38,337 nt of DNA, from contig CAZMGY010000033.1 of NCBI GenBank assembly GCA_964565945.1, forward strand, positions 1 through 38,337, in the 5' to 3' direction. The translations under genes were made by a program, and so were the position numbers. Source of the stretch: CAZMGY01 sp964565945 [NCBI: uncultured bacterium]. Lineage in GTDB: Bacteria > GCA-001730085. This document shows, one piece after another, positions 25,455 to 35,397 of this stretch (the first letter of the stretch is position 1; every line of letters begins with the position of its first letter). Below the pieces are notes generated by a model. That model ran no database searches. It was given only the letters and a program-made list of their open reading frames with translations, and was not told the origin of the DNA.

Positions 25455-27137
25455 TTACCTTAACGCTTCCTGCGTTTGTTGCAATACTTCGTTCAAACTT
25501 GTTACACCTGCAAACACTTTTTGTAAACCGTCATCTCGCAACATAACCATACCATCCTTTTGTGCCTGATAACGTAAACTTTGTTCCGAAGAACCTTCGA
25601 GAATAAGCTCTTTCAGTTGTGGCGTCATTGTTAAAATTTCAAAAATGCCTGTTCGACCATGATAACCCGAAAATTGACACCTCTCACAACCCGCAGCTTT
25701 AAAAAACTTACGCAAACTTAAGTCCACTCCCATAACACCTAATTGGTCAAGCAAAGACGGCGAGGGAGCCGCCTCTTCTTTACAAAAAGAACATAGCACA
25801 CGCAAGAGACGCTGTGCCACCACAAGCCTAACGGTCGAAGTAATCAAAAAAGGTTCTATACTCATATCCAAAAGACGTGTAATTGAACCTATCGTATCAT
25901 TAGTGTGCAAAGTGCTTAAAACTAAGTGCCCAGTTAAGGCCGACTGAACAGCAACCCCCACCGTTTCGGAGTCGCGCATTTCGCCAATCATAAGAACATC
26001 GGGATCTTGACGCAAAATATGGCGCAAACATTTGGCAAAGGTCAAATGAATTTTATGCTTCACTGCCGTCTGAATCACGCCATCCACCTCATACTCAATA
26101 GGATCTTCAACCGTCATTATTTTTCGTTCAATCCCATTCAAACTCTTGAGCAAAGCATAAATCGAAGTGGTTTTTCCCGACCCCGTCGGACCAGTGGTAA
26201 GAATAATACCGCCATTATGTGTTAGCGCGCACTTCATCTGTTCTTCCTGGGCAGTGCTTAAGCCTAAATCGGTTAAGGACAAAGCTACGTGGTTTTTATC
26301 CAACACACGTATCACAATGCATTCCCCAAAAATCGTGGGCAAAGTCGCCACACGTAAATCAATCAGCACATCCCCCAAACGATAATCTATACGCCCATCC
26401 TGAGGCAGACGTGTTTCCGCAATATCCATATCGGCCATCACCTTAATGCGCGAAGTCACGGCCAAACTCACTTCCAAGGGGATCATCATCATTTCCACCA
26501 AAACCCCATCGATACGACACCTCACTTTAAGTCCCTCCAGCATAGGCTCAAAATGGATATCACTGGCCAGATCTTTGATCGACTGCGACAAAACAACATT
26601 CACTAAATCAATCACAGGCGTGTTTTCAAGGTCATTTTGAACAATTTGCTCAAGACCTTCAATCGATATGGCCGCAGGGTCATCCTGACTATCTTCCCCT
26701 AAAAACACCTGATAATACTTGGCCTGCGCATATCGCAAATCACTCTCACTGGTTAAAACAAAGTCAATCTGAGCATTGAGCACAAAGCGTAAATCATCGG
26801 CATGCACCACATTCATCACATCTCCAATGGCCAAGGTAAGTCGCTGTTCTTCATAAGCTATCGGCACCACATCGTAGGTCTTAATAACGTCTTCACCGAC
26901 CATGGCAATCACCTTATCGGGTATCACGAAACTTTTAAGAGACGCCGTATCTAACTCGTGTTGAACACCCAAGACACTGCAAACTTGGTCTTCCGAAGCA
27001 AAACCTAACTCAACAAGCACTCGCCCTAAAGGCTTACCAGTTCTCATTTGTTTGCGCAAAGCTTCTTTAAGTTGATCTTTGGTAATAATCAAACGTGAGG
27101 TTAAAATATGCCCTAGCAGAGGCCTTTCATGCTCCAT
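25455..27137 (-). CDS. GspE/PilB-type assembly ATPase (second copy)
   Basis: Encodes 560 residues. An MshEN-type N-terminal region (two repeats, about 5-150; LLGHILTSRLIITKDQLKEA) precedes the ATPase core. Walker A is GPTGSGKTT (316-324), the Asp box and Walker B lie at DPDVLMIGEMRDSET, the His box at TGHLVLSTLHTNDT, and a tetracysteine zinc site is formed by CSFC and CERC. ATP hydrolysis should drive pilus or pseudopilus polymerisation via GspF, encoded seven bases downstream. MshEN domains in relatives bind c-di-GMP. The ATG overlaps the end of the first gspE copy by 11 bases. Confidence 0.95.
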   Translation of the reverse strand: MEHERPLLGHILTSRLIITKDQLKEALRKQMRTGKPLGRVLVELGFASEDQVCSVLGVQHELDTASLKSFVIPDKVIAMVGEDVIKTYDVVPIAYEEQRLTLAIGDVMNVVHADDLRFVLNAQIDFVLTSESDLRYAQAKYYQVFLGEDSQDDPAAISIEGLEQIVQNDLENTPVIDLVNVVLSQSIKDLASDIHFEPMLEGLKVRCRIDGVLVEMMMIPLEVSLAVTSRIKVMADMDIAETRLPQDGRIDYRLGDVLIDLRVATLPTIFGECIVIRVLDKNHVALSLTDLGLSTAQEEQMKCALTHNGGIILTTGPTGSGKTTSIYALLKSLNGIERKIMTVEDPIEYEVDGVIQTAVKHKIHLTFAKCLRHILRQDPDVLMIGEMRDSETVGVAVQSALTGHLVLSTLHTNDTIGSITRLLDMSIEPFLITSTVRLVVAQRLLRVLCSFCKEEAAPSPSLLDQLGVMGVDLSLRKFFKAAGCERCQFSGYHGRTGIFEILTMTPQLKELILEGSSEQSLRYQAQKDGMVMLRDDGLQKVFAGVTSLNEVLQQTQEALR

Positions 27138-28800
27138 TTACAATCTCCTCCGTCGCCACGCGGCAAACTTCAGACAAAGTGGTCCAACCCATATCCACCT
27201 TGCGCAGACCATCCTGCCACAAACTAGCTACCGATTGCTGCATCAATTCCTGGCGAATCATATCGCCATTATTCTGTGCGTAAATATACTCACGAATTGT
27301 TTCGTCGACAACCATCACCTGAAACAAACCCACACGGCCATAATAGCCCGTGTTTAAACACATATCACACCCCTCTCCTCGAAAACACTTAATGGCGGCA
27401 CCTTTCAACCAAAGACGCTGCTCATCTTCGGTCGGCACATAACTGACCTGGCAATTTTTACAAATTCGGCGAACCAAACCTTGCGCAGCCACAACTTTAA
27501 GTGCCGAAGCCACTTTATACGGCAAAACCCCCATATCAAACAAACGCACCACCGATCCAGGCGCATCACTGGTGTGCAAAGTGCTTAAAACAAGATGACC
27601 TGTTAACGCTGCCTGAATAGCGATATTGGCCGTTTCGGTATCCCGAATTTCCCCAATCATAATCACGTTAGGTGCTTGCCTCAAAATCGCACGCAAAGAC
27701 GCGGTAAAAGATAAGTGGATCTTATTATGAACCTGAACTTGATTCATGCCCGACAACTGATACTCAACTGGATCCTCCACAGTGATGATTTTTTTATCCG
27801 ATGTGTTAATGATGTGCAGCAAAGAATACAAGGTGGTCGTTTTACCCGACCCCGTGGGGCCCGTGATCAAAATTAAACCATGCGACAAACGCATCATCTC
27901 TTCAAACGTCCCACGATCATGCCGCAACAATCCTAGCTCATCCAAGGTAAGTAAACCTTTATTTTTATCGAGAATCCGTAGAGCCAAAGCTTCGCCATAC
28001 AGGCTTGGCATCGACGATACACGTAACTCCACGTCCTTACCTTGGAAGCCAAAAGAAATCTGACCATCCTGAGGTAAACGTTTTTCGGCGATATCTAAAC
28101 CTGCCATAATCTTAATCCTCGAAATAAAGGCTCCTTTAAGATTTAAGGAAGGACCCGCCACTTCATACAGTACGCCATCAATCCGGTAACGCAACCTGAG
28201 CCGATCGCGAAAAGGTTCAATATGAATATCACTCGCTCGACGAACAATCGCTTCGACAATTATGACATTCACTAAACGATTAATAGGCGCCTCATCGTCA
28301 CCAAGCACAAGATCTTCGGCTAAAGGGCCGACCTCCTCTTCGAAAGGTAACGATGTTTTCAATGAAAATTCTGGTTCTTGTGCTCGCTCCTCAGGAAAGT
28401 AAAAATCGAGAGCTTCGTAGATATCTTTTTCTTGCCACAAAACAAGCTCTACTGGTCGGTCGACAACAAATTTAAGATCATCCCATAAATCAAACCTTTG
28501 GGTATCGACCGCAGCAAAAAAAAGCGTATTACCCTCCTGACGTAAAGGAAAAAGTCCATAGCGTCTCAAAAAAGACGCGGGGAACACCGACAACAACGAG
28601 TCCTCCACTTTGATATCCAACAGCCTTTCTTGAGCAGCATTCAAAGCATATTCCAAAACATCGCGCGAAATAAACTGAAGATCAACAAAAATATCGCCCA
28701 AACGTTGGCACACCATAGGCTGCTTGGCCAAGGCCATCTTAAGCTGAGCTTCGGTAATCAATCCTTTATCTACGAGAAATTCACCTACTAACTTTTTCAA
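27127..28800 (-). CDS. GspE/PilB-type assembly ATPase (first copy)
   Basis: About 557 residues from TTG 28800, which has AGAGGG at good distance; an upstream GTG (28824) is in frame but lacks a ribosome site. The N-terminal MshEN-like module (MKKLVGEFLVDKGLITEAQL, then QRLGDIFVDLQFIS) is followed by the secretion ATPase: Walker A GPTGSGKTT (about 314-322), Walker B APNVIMIGEIRD, His box LTGHLVLSTLHTSDA and zinc site CKNC/CDMC. It is about the same length and layout as the adjacent second copy but clearly diverged, so the pair is an old duplication or two functionally distinct motors. A TATAAT lies at 28840-28835, but the -35 is poor. Confidence 0.94.
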   Translation of the reverse strand: MKKLVGEFLVDKGLITEAQLKMALAKQPMVCQRLGDIFVDLQFISRDVLEYALNAAQERLLDIKVEDSLLSVFPASFLRRYGLFPLRQEGNTLFFAAVDTQRFDLWDDLKFVVDRPVELVLWQEKDIYEALDFYFPEERAQEPEFSLKTSLPFEEEVGPLAEDLVLGDDEAPINRLVNVIIVEAIVRRASDIHIEPFRDRLRLRYRIDGVLYEVAGPSLNLKGAFISRIKIMAGLDIAEKRLPQDGQISFGFQGKDVELRVSSMPSLYGEALALRILDKNKGLLTLDELGLLRHDRGTFEEMMRLSHGLILITGPTGSGKTTTLYSLLHIINTSDKKIITVEDPVEYQLSGMNQVQVHNKIHLSFTASLRAILRQAPNVIMIGEIRDTETANIAIQAALTGHLVLSTLHTSDAPGSVVRLFDMGVLPYKVASALKVVAAQGLVRRICKNCQVSYVPTEDEQRLWLKGAAIKCFRGEGCDMCLNTGYYGRVGLFQVMVVDETIREYIYAQNNGDMIRQELMQQSVASLWQDGLRKVDMGWTTLSEVCRVATEEIVNGA

Positions 28801-28862
28801 GAAACATTCCCTCTTTGGATACACATTCTCTTGTATTATACAGAACTTTTATCCAATAAGGA

Positions 28863-30005
28863 CTATCTCAACGATTGATAAACGTGAAACAAATGCTCCG
28901 CCGCTTGATTCCAATCGTAATGACGTTTCACATGCTCACGCCCCGCTTGGCCCATTGCAGATCGCAGCGATTCATCTTTCACTAAATCTAACACCTTGTC
29001 GGCTAAATCATTGGCCCTATCTTTTTCGAACAAAAGGCCCGTTGTTTCATCCTGAACCACATAAGGCAAAGAAGCTGTTCGCGTCGCCACCACAGGTGTT
29101 TGAGCCGCCATCGCCTCGGCAGCCACAATGCCAAATGCTTCAAAGCGAGTAGGAAAAACAAACACATCGGCATGAGTGTAGTAACTGCACAGATCTTTAC
29201 GTAACACCGCACCCACAAAAGTCACATAAGGTTCCAAGTTAAGACTGGCAATCATTTGTTCCAAAGTCTTCTGGTAACCAAAGTCAGGACCAGCAATCAC
29301 CCACCGAATATCTTTGCTGTATTGAACAATACGAGGCAAAGCTTGAACCATAACATCTAAACCTTTGTTTTCATCGATTCTTCCCGCAGTGAAAAGCCGC
29401 ACAACACCTTGCACGCCTAAATCATCCCAGGCATTATGGTCAACTTGTTCAAACTCTGCTATATCAATTCCAGGTGATATTTCTTCGATTCTGCGTACCT
29501 GCGAATAACCCCACACATCCAGAAGACACCTTTCGTAAGGGGAGATCACCACCACCACATCGGCCTTCATCAAAAGCTTCCCCATGGTCTTGCGATACAA
29601 CTTCCCTAGAAGAGAAGGTGGCCCCTCATCGGCCAAGTACGGATTAAAAACAAATGGCCGCCCTTTGCAACGCGCCACCAAGGCTGCGTAGTCAGCCGAA
29701 GGAAACATAAAACTATGTCCGTGGTAAATATCTGATTTTTGGCGCCATAGGGTACTCGCCATACTCCAAGATAATGGGTAAGACGACAGCGACAACGAAG
29801 ATAAAGGGCATCGCAACACCTCAACTCCACCGACACACTCGCGTGCAAGGACGTCTAAGGTCGATCGGTCCCAATGATTCTTTATATTGGTGGTCACAAC
29901 AGTCACATCAGCTTGACGCGCGACACGTTCCGACAGTTGCTGAACATACTCCTCCACACCCCCCATAGAAGGCCAATAACGATACGCAGACTGCACAATT
30001 TTCAT
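28863..30005 (-). CDS. Family 4 glycosyltransferase
   Basis: Encodes 380 residues with the two-Rossmann GT-B fold of GT4 enzymes, which transfer a sugar from an NDP-sugar with retention, typically in surface polysaccharide or lipid glycosylation. Features: N-terminal GGVEEYVQQLSERVARQ (glycine-rich acceptor loop), PFVFNPYLADEGPP, RLFTAGRIDENKGLDVMVQA (start of the donor domain), and the EX7E motif FEAFGIVAAEAMAAQTPVVA. ATG 30005 has GGGAG in front. It precedes gspE1 by 62 bases in the same orientation; a shared transcript is possible. Confidence 0.93.
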   Translation of the reverse strand: MKIVQSAYRYWPSMGGVEEYVQQLSERVARQADVTVVTTNIKNHWDRSTLDVLARECVGGVEVLRCPLSSLSLSSYPLSWSMASTLWRQKSDIYHGHSFMFPSADYAALVARCKGRPFVFNPYLADEGPPSLLGKLYRKTMGKLLMKADVVVVISPYERCLLDVWGYSQVRRIEEISPGIDIAEFEQVDHNAWDDLGVQGVVRLFTAGRIDENKGLDVMVQALPRIVQYSKDIRWVIAGPDFGYQKTLEQMIASLNLEPYVTFVGAVLRKDLCSYYTHADVFVFPTRFEAFGIVAAEAMAAQTPVVATRTASLPYVVQDETTGLLFEKDRANDLADKVLDLVKDESLRSAMGQAGREHVKRHYDWNQAAEHLFHVYQSLR

Positions 30006-30182
30006 AGACTCCCTTTAACCCTCACAACGCACCTTTAAACAAAAAAACCAACACCAGCCCTAGCCCAATTTTGACCAAGGCACGAGCCAACGTAAAGCCC
30101 ATTGTACTTTATTTTACGCACTTAATTTCAGCTCTTAATACGCCCCCGCCCTTCATTCCAAGACTCAAGGTCCCAATTCAAC

Positions 30183-30212
30183 TTGACAGAACAAAAATAG
30201 ATCCCGTATAAT
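30183..30212 (+). promoter_or_regulatory. Consensus sigma-70 promoter of the methyltransferase/glycosyltransferase gene
   Basis: TTGACA (30183-30188), an 18-base spacer and TATAAT (30207-30212): both boxes match the consensus perfectly. The start ATG is at 30251, giving a leader of about 30 bases. This is the strongest promoter in the window by sequence. Confidence 0.75.
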
Positions 30213-30250
30213 CGATCAGTTGAATTGAGAATGGAATGTAAAAGTTACTT

Positions 30251-31940
30251 ATGATATTTCAAGAAGTTACCTGCAATTTATGTACTGTAAATCAGTATAG
30301 AGTTTTATATAACAACCCTCTAGACGAAAAAAGCCTTCAAGATAAATTGGATTACGCCATTTCGGACAACTCGCCTCTTTTGCCTCCTCGTATCGTTAAA
30401 TGTGTGGTCTGCAACTATGTTTATGCTAACCCTCAGCTCACTACCAGAAACACTTAATCAGATGTATCGTAACATGGATGCTACCACTTATCTTGATGAA
30501 ATAGAGCACCGTAGCAAAGCTGCTCATAAAATTTTAGAAACCATTGAAAAGATCAAACCACAAAAAGGTAACATTCTCGCCATTGGTTGCTCCGCAGGCA
30601 TCCTGCTTGATCAAGCACGCCAGCAAAGATGGCAAGTCTACGGGGTTGAACTTTCAAAAAATACTTTTAACCTAGAAAATATTCAAAATACAGATTTTCT
30701 CAATGCAGAATTTGAAAATTATTTTTTCGATGTTATTATTCTCACAAATGTGATTGAACATCTCCCGAACCTCCGCCAATACTTAGACAAAATGAAACGA
30801 CATCTTCACCCTGACGGATACATCTATTTAACTACACCCAACATCCGTTCTTGGGCGCATCGCCTCCTAAAACAAAAATGCTGGGGCAGCAACTTAGCTC
30901 ATTTGCATTATTTTTCACCCAAAACACTCCGTGAAATGTTAACAACAGTAGGTTTCCGTCCCACAAAATACCATACTATGGCACGCTATTTTTCTCTTAA
31001 GCACCTTCGTTTCCGTTTTGAAGCCCTCGCCCCCAAACTCAGCCGCATTTTTAAGATACTACCACTCAGAGACAAATACCTAGACTCCACGATAAAGGTT
31101 AATTTAGGTGGCCAAATAGGCATATTAGCTCAAAAAAATTCTACAATCAAATCTGTTTTAGAAAGAGAAACTTATTATGAGACCATGCTAGAACAAAAAA
31201 AGGGCCAACCCAAACCCAAAGTTATTGCCGTTCTTCCAGCTTATAACGCTGCCAAAACATTAGAAAAAACAGTCGCCGACATACCTCGCGATATTGTCGA
31301 TGAAATCATTTTAGTCGACGACTACAGCACCGATAACACGACAGACATAGCCAAAAGCTTAGGCTTAGTGACCATCCGCCACATACATAACACTGGCTAT
31401 GGGGGCAATCAAAAAACCTGTTACCGCGAAGCTCTTAAATATGGTGCTGATATCATCATTATGGTCCATCCCGATTATCAATATGATCCTAAAGCCATTG
31501 TTTCGATAATTGAGCCCATTATAAACCAAAGAGCCGATGCGGTGTTTGGCTCGCGTATGATGAAAGGTACTGCGTTAGCAGGAGGCATGCCTTTGTGGAA
31601 ACACAATGTGAACATCATGCTCACGAGTATCTCTAACATTATTTTTCGAACCTATCTCACCGAATACCATTCAGGTTTTCGTGCATTTTCGAAGGATATT
31701 TTAGAAAATATTAATTTATCGGCCAACCAGGACAGTTTTGTTTTCGACTTTGAAATGATCGCTCAGATCATTAACAAACGTTACAAAATTGAAGAGATTC
31801 CTATTAAAACACGTTACTTTGACGAAGCTTCGAGCATCAAAATCGGACCTGCCATCATATATGGTTACGGTATTTTATGGATCCTTGTTAAATTTTACCT
31901 TCACGAACACCTGAATCTTCGCTTCAAAATTTTCGAATAG
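30251..31940 (+). pseudogene. Methyltransferase-GT2 glycosyltransferase fusion, split by one frameshift
   Basis: Two overlapping frames (30251-30457 and from within it to 31940) read as one 562-residue protein if a single extra A near 30443 is ignored; the repaired junction would be YANPQLTPETLNQMYRN. Domains: a Cys-pair zinc motif (CNLC 8-11; CVVC 51-54), a class I SAM methyltransferase (GNILAIGCSAGILLDQARQQ; VIILTNVIEHLPNLRQYL), and a GT2 glycosyltransferase (VIAVLPAYNAAKTLEK, EIILVDDYSTDNTTD, HPDYQYDPK). The fusion suggests modification of a polysaccharide or glycolipid. The frameshift may be natural or a sequencing error; in its current state the second frame has no good start. It is convergent with rodA. 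Confidence 0.75.
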
Positions 31941-31986
31941 CCTTCACAATGATAAAACGTAGAAATCACAACTCTGAAAAACTCCA

Positions 31987-33078
31987 CTAGTCCCGATAAC
32001 GATGAACACTTAAAATCAAGCCCACCCCCACCAAAGAGGTAATCAAAGCCGAACCACCATAACTCAAAAAGGGCAAGGGCAGCCCCGTCACAGGAAAAGC
32101 ACCAAACGTCATACCAATGTTAATGAGCATTTGAAAAGCCAGTAATATCATAATCCCTGTTACCATGCACCGCCCAAAGGTATCATACGTATTTTGAGCA
32201 ACCATTAAGGCTCGCGTAATTAAGGCAAAAAATAAAGCAAAAAGCACCAGCACTCCTAAAAAGCCCCACTCTTCTGCCAAGACCGAAAAAATGAAGTCGG
32301 TGTAGTGCTCGGGAAGAAAGTCTAACTGCGTTTGAGAACCTTTCATCATTCCTTTGCCGCTCCAGCGTCCGGATCCAATCGCGATACGCGACTGGAGGAT
32401 CGTCCAGCCCGAACCAAACTGATCATTCTGCGGATTCAAAAACATAAAAATGCGCCGTTTCTGATAAGGTTTTAAAATTATAAACCACATCACAGGCGCC
32501 ATCATTAACCCCATTCCCCCCAAGGCAAAAAGATAACGCAAGGGTGCCCCCGCCACAAAAATCATACCCATATAAATAGGCACAAAAACCAACGCGGTTC
32601 CTAAGTCGGGCTCAAACGCGATAAGTACCACAGGAGGAATCGTCATCAACCCCGAAAAAATCATATGTTTCCACGAAAAAGACTCATTGCACACAGCATC
32701 GAGATACCAAGCCAAAGAAATAATGTAAATCACCTTCATAAACTCAGAAGGCTGCAAGGTCATAGGACCAAAATGCAACCATCGCTGCGATCCCGATATG
32801 GTGGGTCCAAACAAAAGAACCGCCAACAACGATCCTAGTCCAACCGCGTAAAATATCCACGATATCATACCCAGCTGACGATAATCGATATAAGCCAAAC
32901 TAAACAACAAGATAAAACCAATCCCCAACCAAATGATTTGGCGTGCCCAATAAAATTCAGCTAAACCTAAGGCCTGAGACTTATAGGTTGCACTATACAG
33001 AACCGTCATCGCCACCACCAAAAGAACGACCACAATGCCTAGTAATATCCAGTCGATTGTTCCTTTATACCTCTTCAT
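31987..33078 (-). CDS. mrdB: RodA, SEDS peptidoglycan glycosyltransferase
   Basis: Encodes 363 residues with ten hydrophobic segments. As a SEDS protein it polymerises glycan strands from lipid II, paired with the PBP2 encoded just upstream, for lateral wall growth. The family signature NIGMTFGAFPVTGLPLPFLS followed by YGGSALI is present near the C-terminus, and PSEFMKVIYI and EPDLGTALVFVPIYMG are in the central loops. The ATG lies inside the last codons of mrdA (14-base overlap), which implies coupled translation and 1:1 production. It is the last gene of the mre unit, converging with the plus-strand fusion gene; the 46 bases between hold no clear terminator. Confidence 0.97.
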   Translation of the reverse strand: MKRYKGTIDWILLGIVVVLLVVAMTVLYSATYKSQALGLAEFYWARQIIWLGIGFILLFSLAYIDYRQLGMISWIFYAVGLGSLLAVLLFGPTISGSQRWLHFGPMTLQPSEFMKVIYIISLAWYLDAVCNESFSWKHMIFSGLMTIPPVVLIAFEPDLGTALVFVPIYMGMIFVAGAPLRYLFALGGMGLMMAPVMWFIILKPYQKRRIFMFLNPQNDQFGSGWTILQSRIAIGSGRWSGKGMMKGSQTQLDFLPEHYTDFIFSVLAEEWGFLGVLVLFALFFALITRALMVAQNTYDTFGRCMVTGIMILLAFQMLINIGMTFGAFPVTGLPLPFLSYGGSALITSLVGVGLILSVHRYRD

Positions 33079-34897
33079 CTTTGAGTTTATCCTTCATAGG
33101 AATAGTTAAATTTCCATAGGTTGGTAAAGCAAAAATATCATTGAAAATATGCTGGGCTACTTTTGCGGCATAACGTCCTCCCGACTCACCATGCTCTAAA
33201 AACACTATCACACTCACCTTTGGTTCATCAAACGGCGCATAGCCAGTAAACCACGCATGATTTCGATATTTTTCTGGGATCTGATCACCAAATGATTTTT
33301 TTTTCTGTTTGCCAACAACTTGAGCGGTTCCTGTTTTACCAGCCACCACAACTTCTTCTAAAAAGGCCCTTTGCCCCGTCCCTCGGGGATCGTTCACCAC
33401 CTCTCGCATACCTTGATGAATCAATCCCAATTGTTCTGGCGACCAATTGAAACGTTTGACTTTAGGAGTTAAGATTTCGAACACTTGCCCATCCGCATCT
33501 TGTACCCATCGCACCAAGTGGGGCTGAATCCATTTCCCTCCATTGATCACACTATTAACCGCCGTAAGCATCTGCAAAGGAGTTACCAACAAATAGCCCT
33601 GTCCAATGCTAAAATTAGCCGTCTCTCCAGGGTACCAACGTTGACGAAAACGTTTTTGTTTCCAAGCACGACTAGGAACAAACCCTGACTTCTCATTGAG
33701 CAAATCAATTCCCGTGGGTTGACCAAAACCGAAATTCTTCGTGTGCGCCACCAGATTATCAATCGGCATTTTTTGAGTGAGGCGATAAAAGTAAATATTG
33801 CACGAAGTGCGCAACGCTTGAACCAAATTCACATCACTATGGCCATCTTCGTACCAACAATGAAACAAACGTCCTATCTGGTAAGAGCCCGAGCAATAAT
33901 ATTGAGTCGTACCCGTCACTTTTTTTTCGAGTATACCCGTTAATCCTATAAAAATTTTAAAAATCGACGAAGGGGGATACGCTGCCCCAATCGCACGATT
34001 CAACAAAGACCATTCCTTACGATCATTTAAAACTTTTTTCAGTTCTTGAGAACGTGACCTTTGAACAAAAATATTAGGATCAAACCCAGGACAACTCACC
34101 ATGGCCAACACCTCCCCATTGCTAGGATCCATCACCACCACGGCCCCTTTGTGCCCAGCCATCGCTTGTTGGGCAATCCGTTGTACATCTAAATCCAAGG
34201 TGATCACCAAATCATTCCCCTTCTTAGGTGCTTTGTAACCTAATTCCTGCTTAGGATGCCCCAAGGCATTCACCTCAATTTGCCTTCCACCCTTTTGCCC
34301 TTTCAAATAAGGCTCATAAACTTTTTCCATCCCTTTTTTACCAAGGATGTCTCCTAATCCATAACCATGCGGTCGCAAAGCTTTCAGTTCTTTGGCATTG
34401 ATCTCGCCAACATACCCTAAAACATGAGCCGCCAAGTCACCATGAATATAATCGCGTTTAGGTTGCACACTCACAAAAACACCTGGTAAGTGCAAGGCAT
34501 TTTCTTCAATAATAGCCACTTTCTTTCGCGTAATATCCCGAAACAAGCGATTTGGTAAAAAAACAGGTTGACAACTTTTGCGAATTTTGGCCCAAATATC
34601 GGCCACATCCACATTCATGATCTGCGCAAGGCGGCTGATCGTTTGGGGATATTTTTTTAACTCTTTACCCACAAACAAGACATCAAAAGAAGGCCGATTA
34701 TCGACAAGAAGCCTTTGATGACGATCATAAATCGACCCACGCGGAGCTTCTAAGGCAATATGCTTAATGCGATTCTCTCGAGACAAAGTCAAATAATACT
34801 CGCCCCGATTAATCTGAAGTCGCCACAATCCCACCAACAAAGCTCCCATAGCTAAACCTATGAAAATCCATAAAATATATAATCGCACCACGCCCAT
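33065..34897 (-). CDS. mrdA: Penicillin-binding protein 2 (transpeptidase)
   Basis: Encodes 610 residues from ATG 34897, which overlaps the mreD stop (TAATG); an in-frame extension upstream to 34963 is rejected. It has one N-terminal membrane anchor (about 8-26), a dimerisation domain with EAPRGSIYDRHQRLLVDNRP and the transpeptidase domain. Active-site motifs are SIFK (SxxK) in AYPPSSIFKIFIG, SCN (SxN) in RTSCNIYFYRL and KTG in VVAGKTGTAQV. It cross-links peptidoglycan in the elongasome and is the target of mecillinam in other bacteria. Length is normal (about 600-640). Confidence 0.97.
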   Translation of the reverse strand: MGVVRLYILWIFIGLAMGALLVGLWRLQINRGEYYLTLSRENRIKHIALEAPRGSIYDRHQRLLVDNRPSFDVLFVGKELKKYPQTISRLAQIMNVDVADIWAKIRKSCQPVFLPNRLFRDITRKKVAIIEENALHLPGVFVSVQPKRDYIHGDLAAHVLGYVGEINAKELKALRPHGYGLGDILGKKGMEKVYEPYLKGQKGGRQIEVNALGHPKQELGYKAPKKGNDLVITLDLDVQRIAQQAMAGHKGAVVVMDPSNGEVLAMVSCPGFDPNIFVQRSRSQELKKVLNDRKEWSLLNRAIGAAYPPSSIFKIFIGLTGILEKKVTGTTQYYCSGSYQIGRLFHCWYEDGHSDVNLVQALRTSCNIYFYRLTQKMPIDNLVAHTKNFGFGQPTGIDLLNEKSGFVPSRAWKQKRFRQRWYPGETANFSIGQGYLLVTPLQMLTAVNSVINGGKWIQPHLVRWVQDADGQVFEILTPKVKRFNWSPEQLGLIHQGMREVVNDPRGTGQRAFLEEVVVAGKTGTAQVVGKQKKKSFGDQIPEKYRNHAWFTGYAPFDEPKVSVIVFLEHGESGGRYAAKVAQHIFNDIFALPTYGNLTIPMKDKLKDEEV

Positions 34898-35388
34898 TAA
34901 CGCCGAACTCCCACAGGGGCCAATACACAGAGGCATGTCCCATTCAGCAAAGCTGTATTCCATAGTAACGACCAGCGAAACACCGAAAAGGTCAATTCAG
35001 TTCCGCTAACTAAAATAATCAAAGACATCAGCTGAAAAAACAATGCTACCACAGTGAAAGCAACCCAACGAGCAATCCAACCAGCACGTTCAAGACTATC
35101 CATCATCCCCATCAACAAACAGGTTGTCATTAAAAAGCTAAGCATAGATAAACCAAACTCATTGACTGAAAACAAGTCGTAGCACAGGCCAAAAACCAGG
35201 GCGACGAGCGCTCCATTCAAAAAACGATGTCTCAGCGAGGATTCTTGAATCATAACATAGATTGCCACACACACAAACAAGCAAAACCCTAGATCAAAAA
35301 AACCATATTCACCTGCATACTGATTGATATAAACGTGAAGAATAAGCCCCAAAAATGCCACTACACTGGATCCTAAAAAAATCACCAT
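34897..35388 (-). CDS. mreD: MreD rod-shape membrane protein
   Basis: Encodes 163 residues with five to six hydrophobic helices and few charged residues, matching MreD in size and in its position between mreC and mrdA. MreD is an integral inner-membrane partner of MreC in the elongasome. Sequence conservation in this family is low, so the call rests mainly on synteny and hydropathy. The ATG follows the mreC stop by nine bases and its own stop overlaps mrdA. Confidence 0.9.
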   Translation of the reverse strand: MVIFLGSSVVAFLGLILHVYINQYAGEYGFFDLGFCLFVCVAIYVMIQESSLRHRFLNGALVALVFGLCYDLFSVNEFGLSMLSFLMTTCLLMGMMDSLERAGWIARWVAFTVVALFFQLMSLIILVSGTELTFSVFRWSLLWNTALLNGTCLCVLAPVGVRR

Positions 35389-35397
35389 GATTTGGTA

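Noticed and set aside
31941-31986. Possible terminator between the convergent fusion gene and rodA
   Set aside because: No stem of useful length followed by a T-run could be drawn on either strand.
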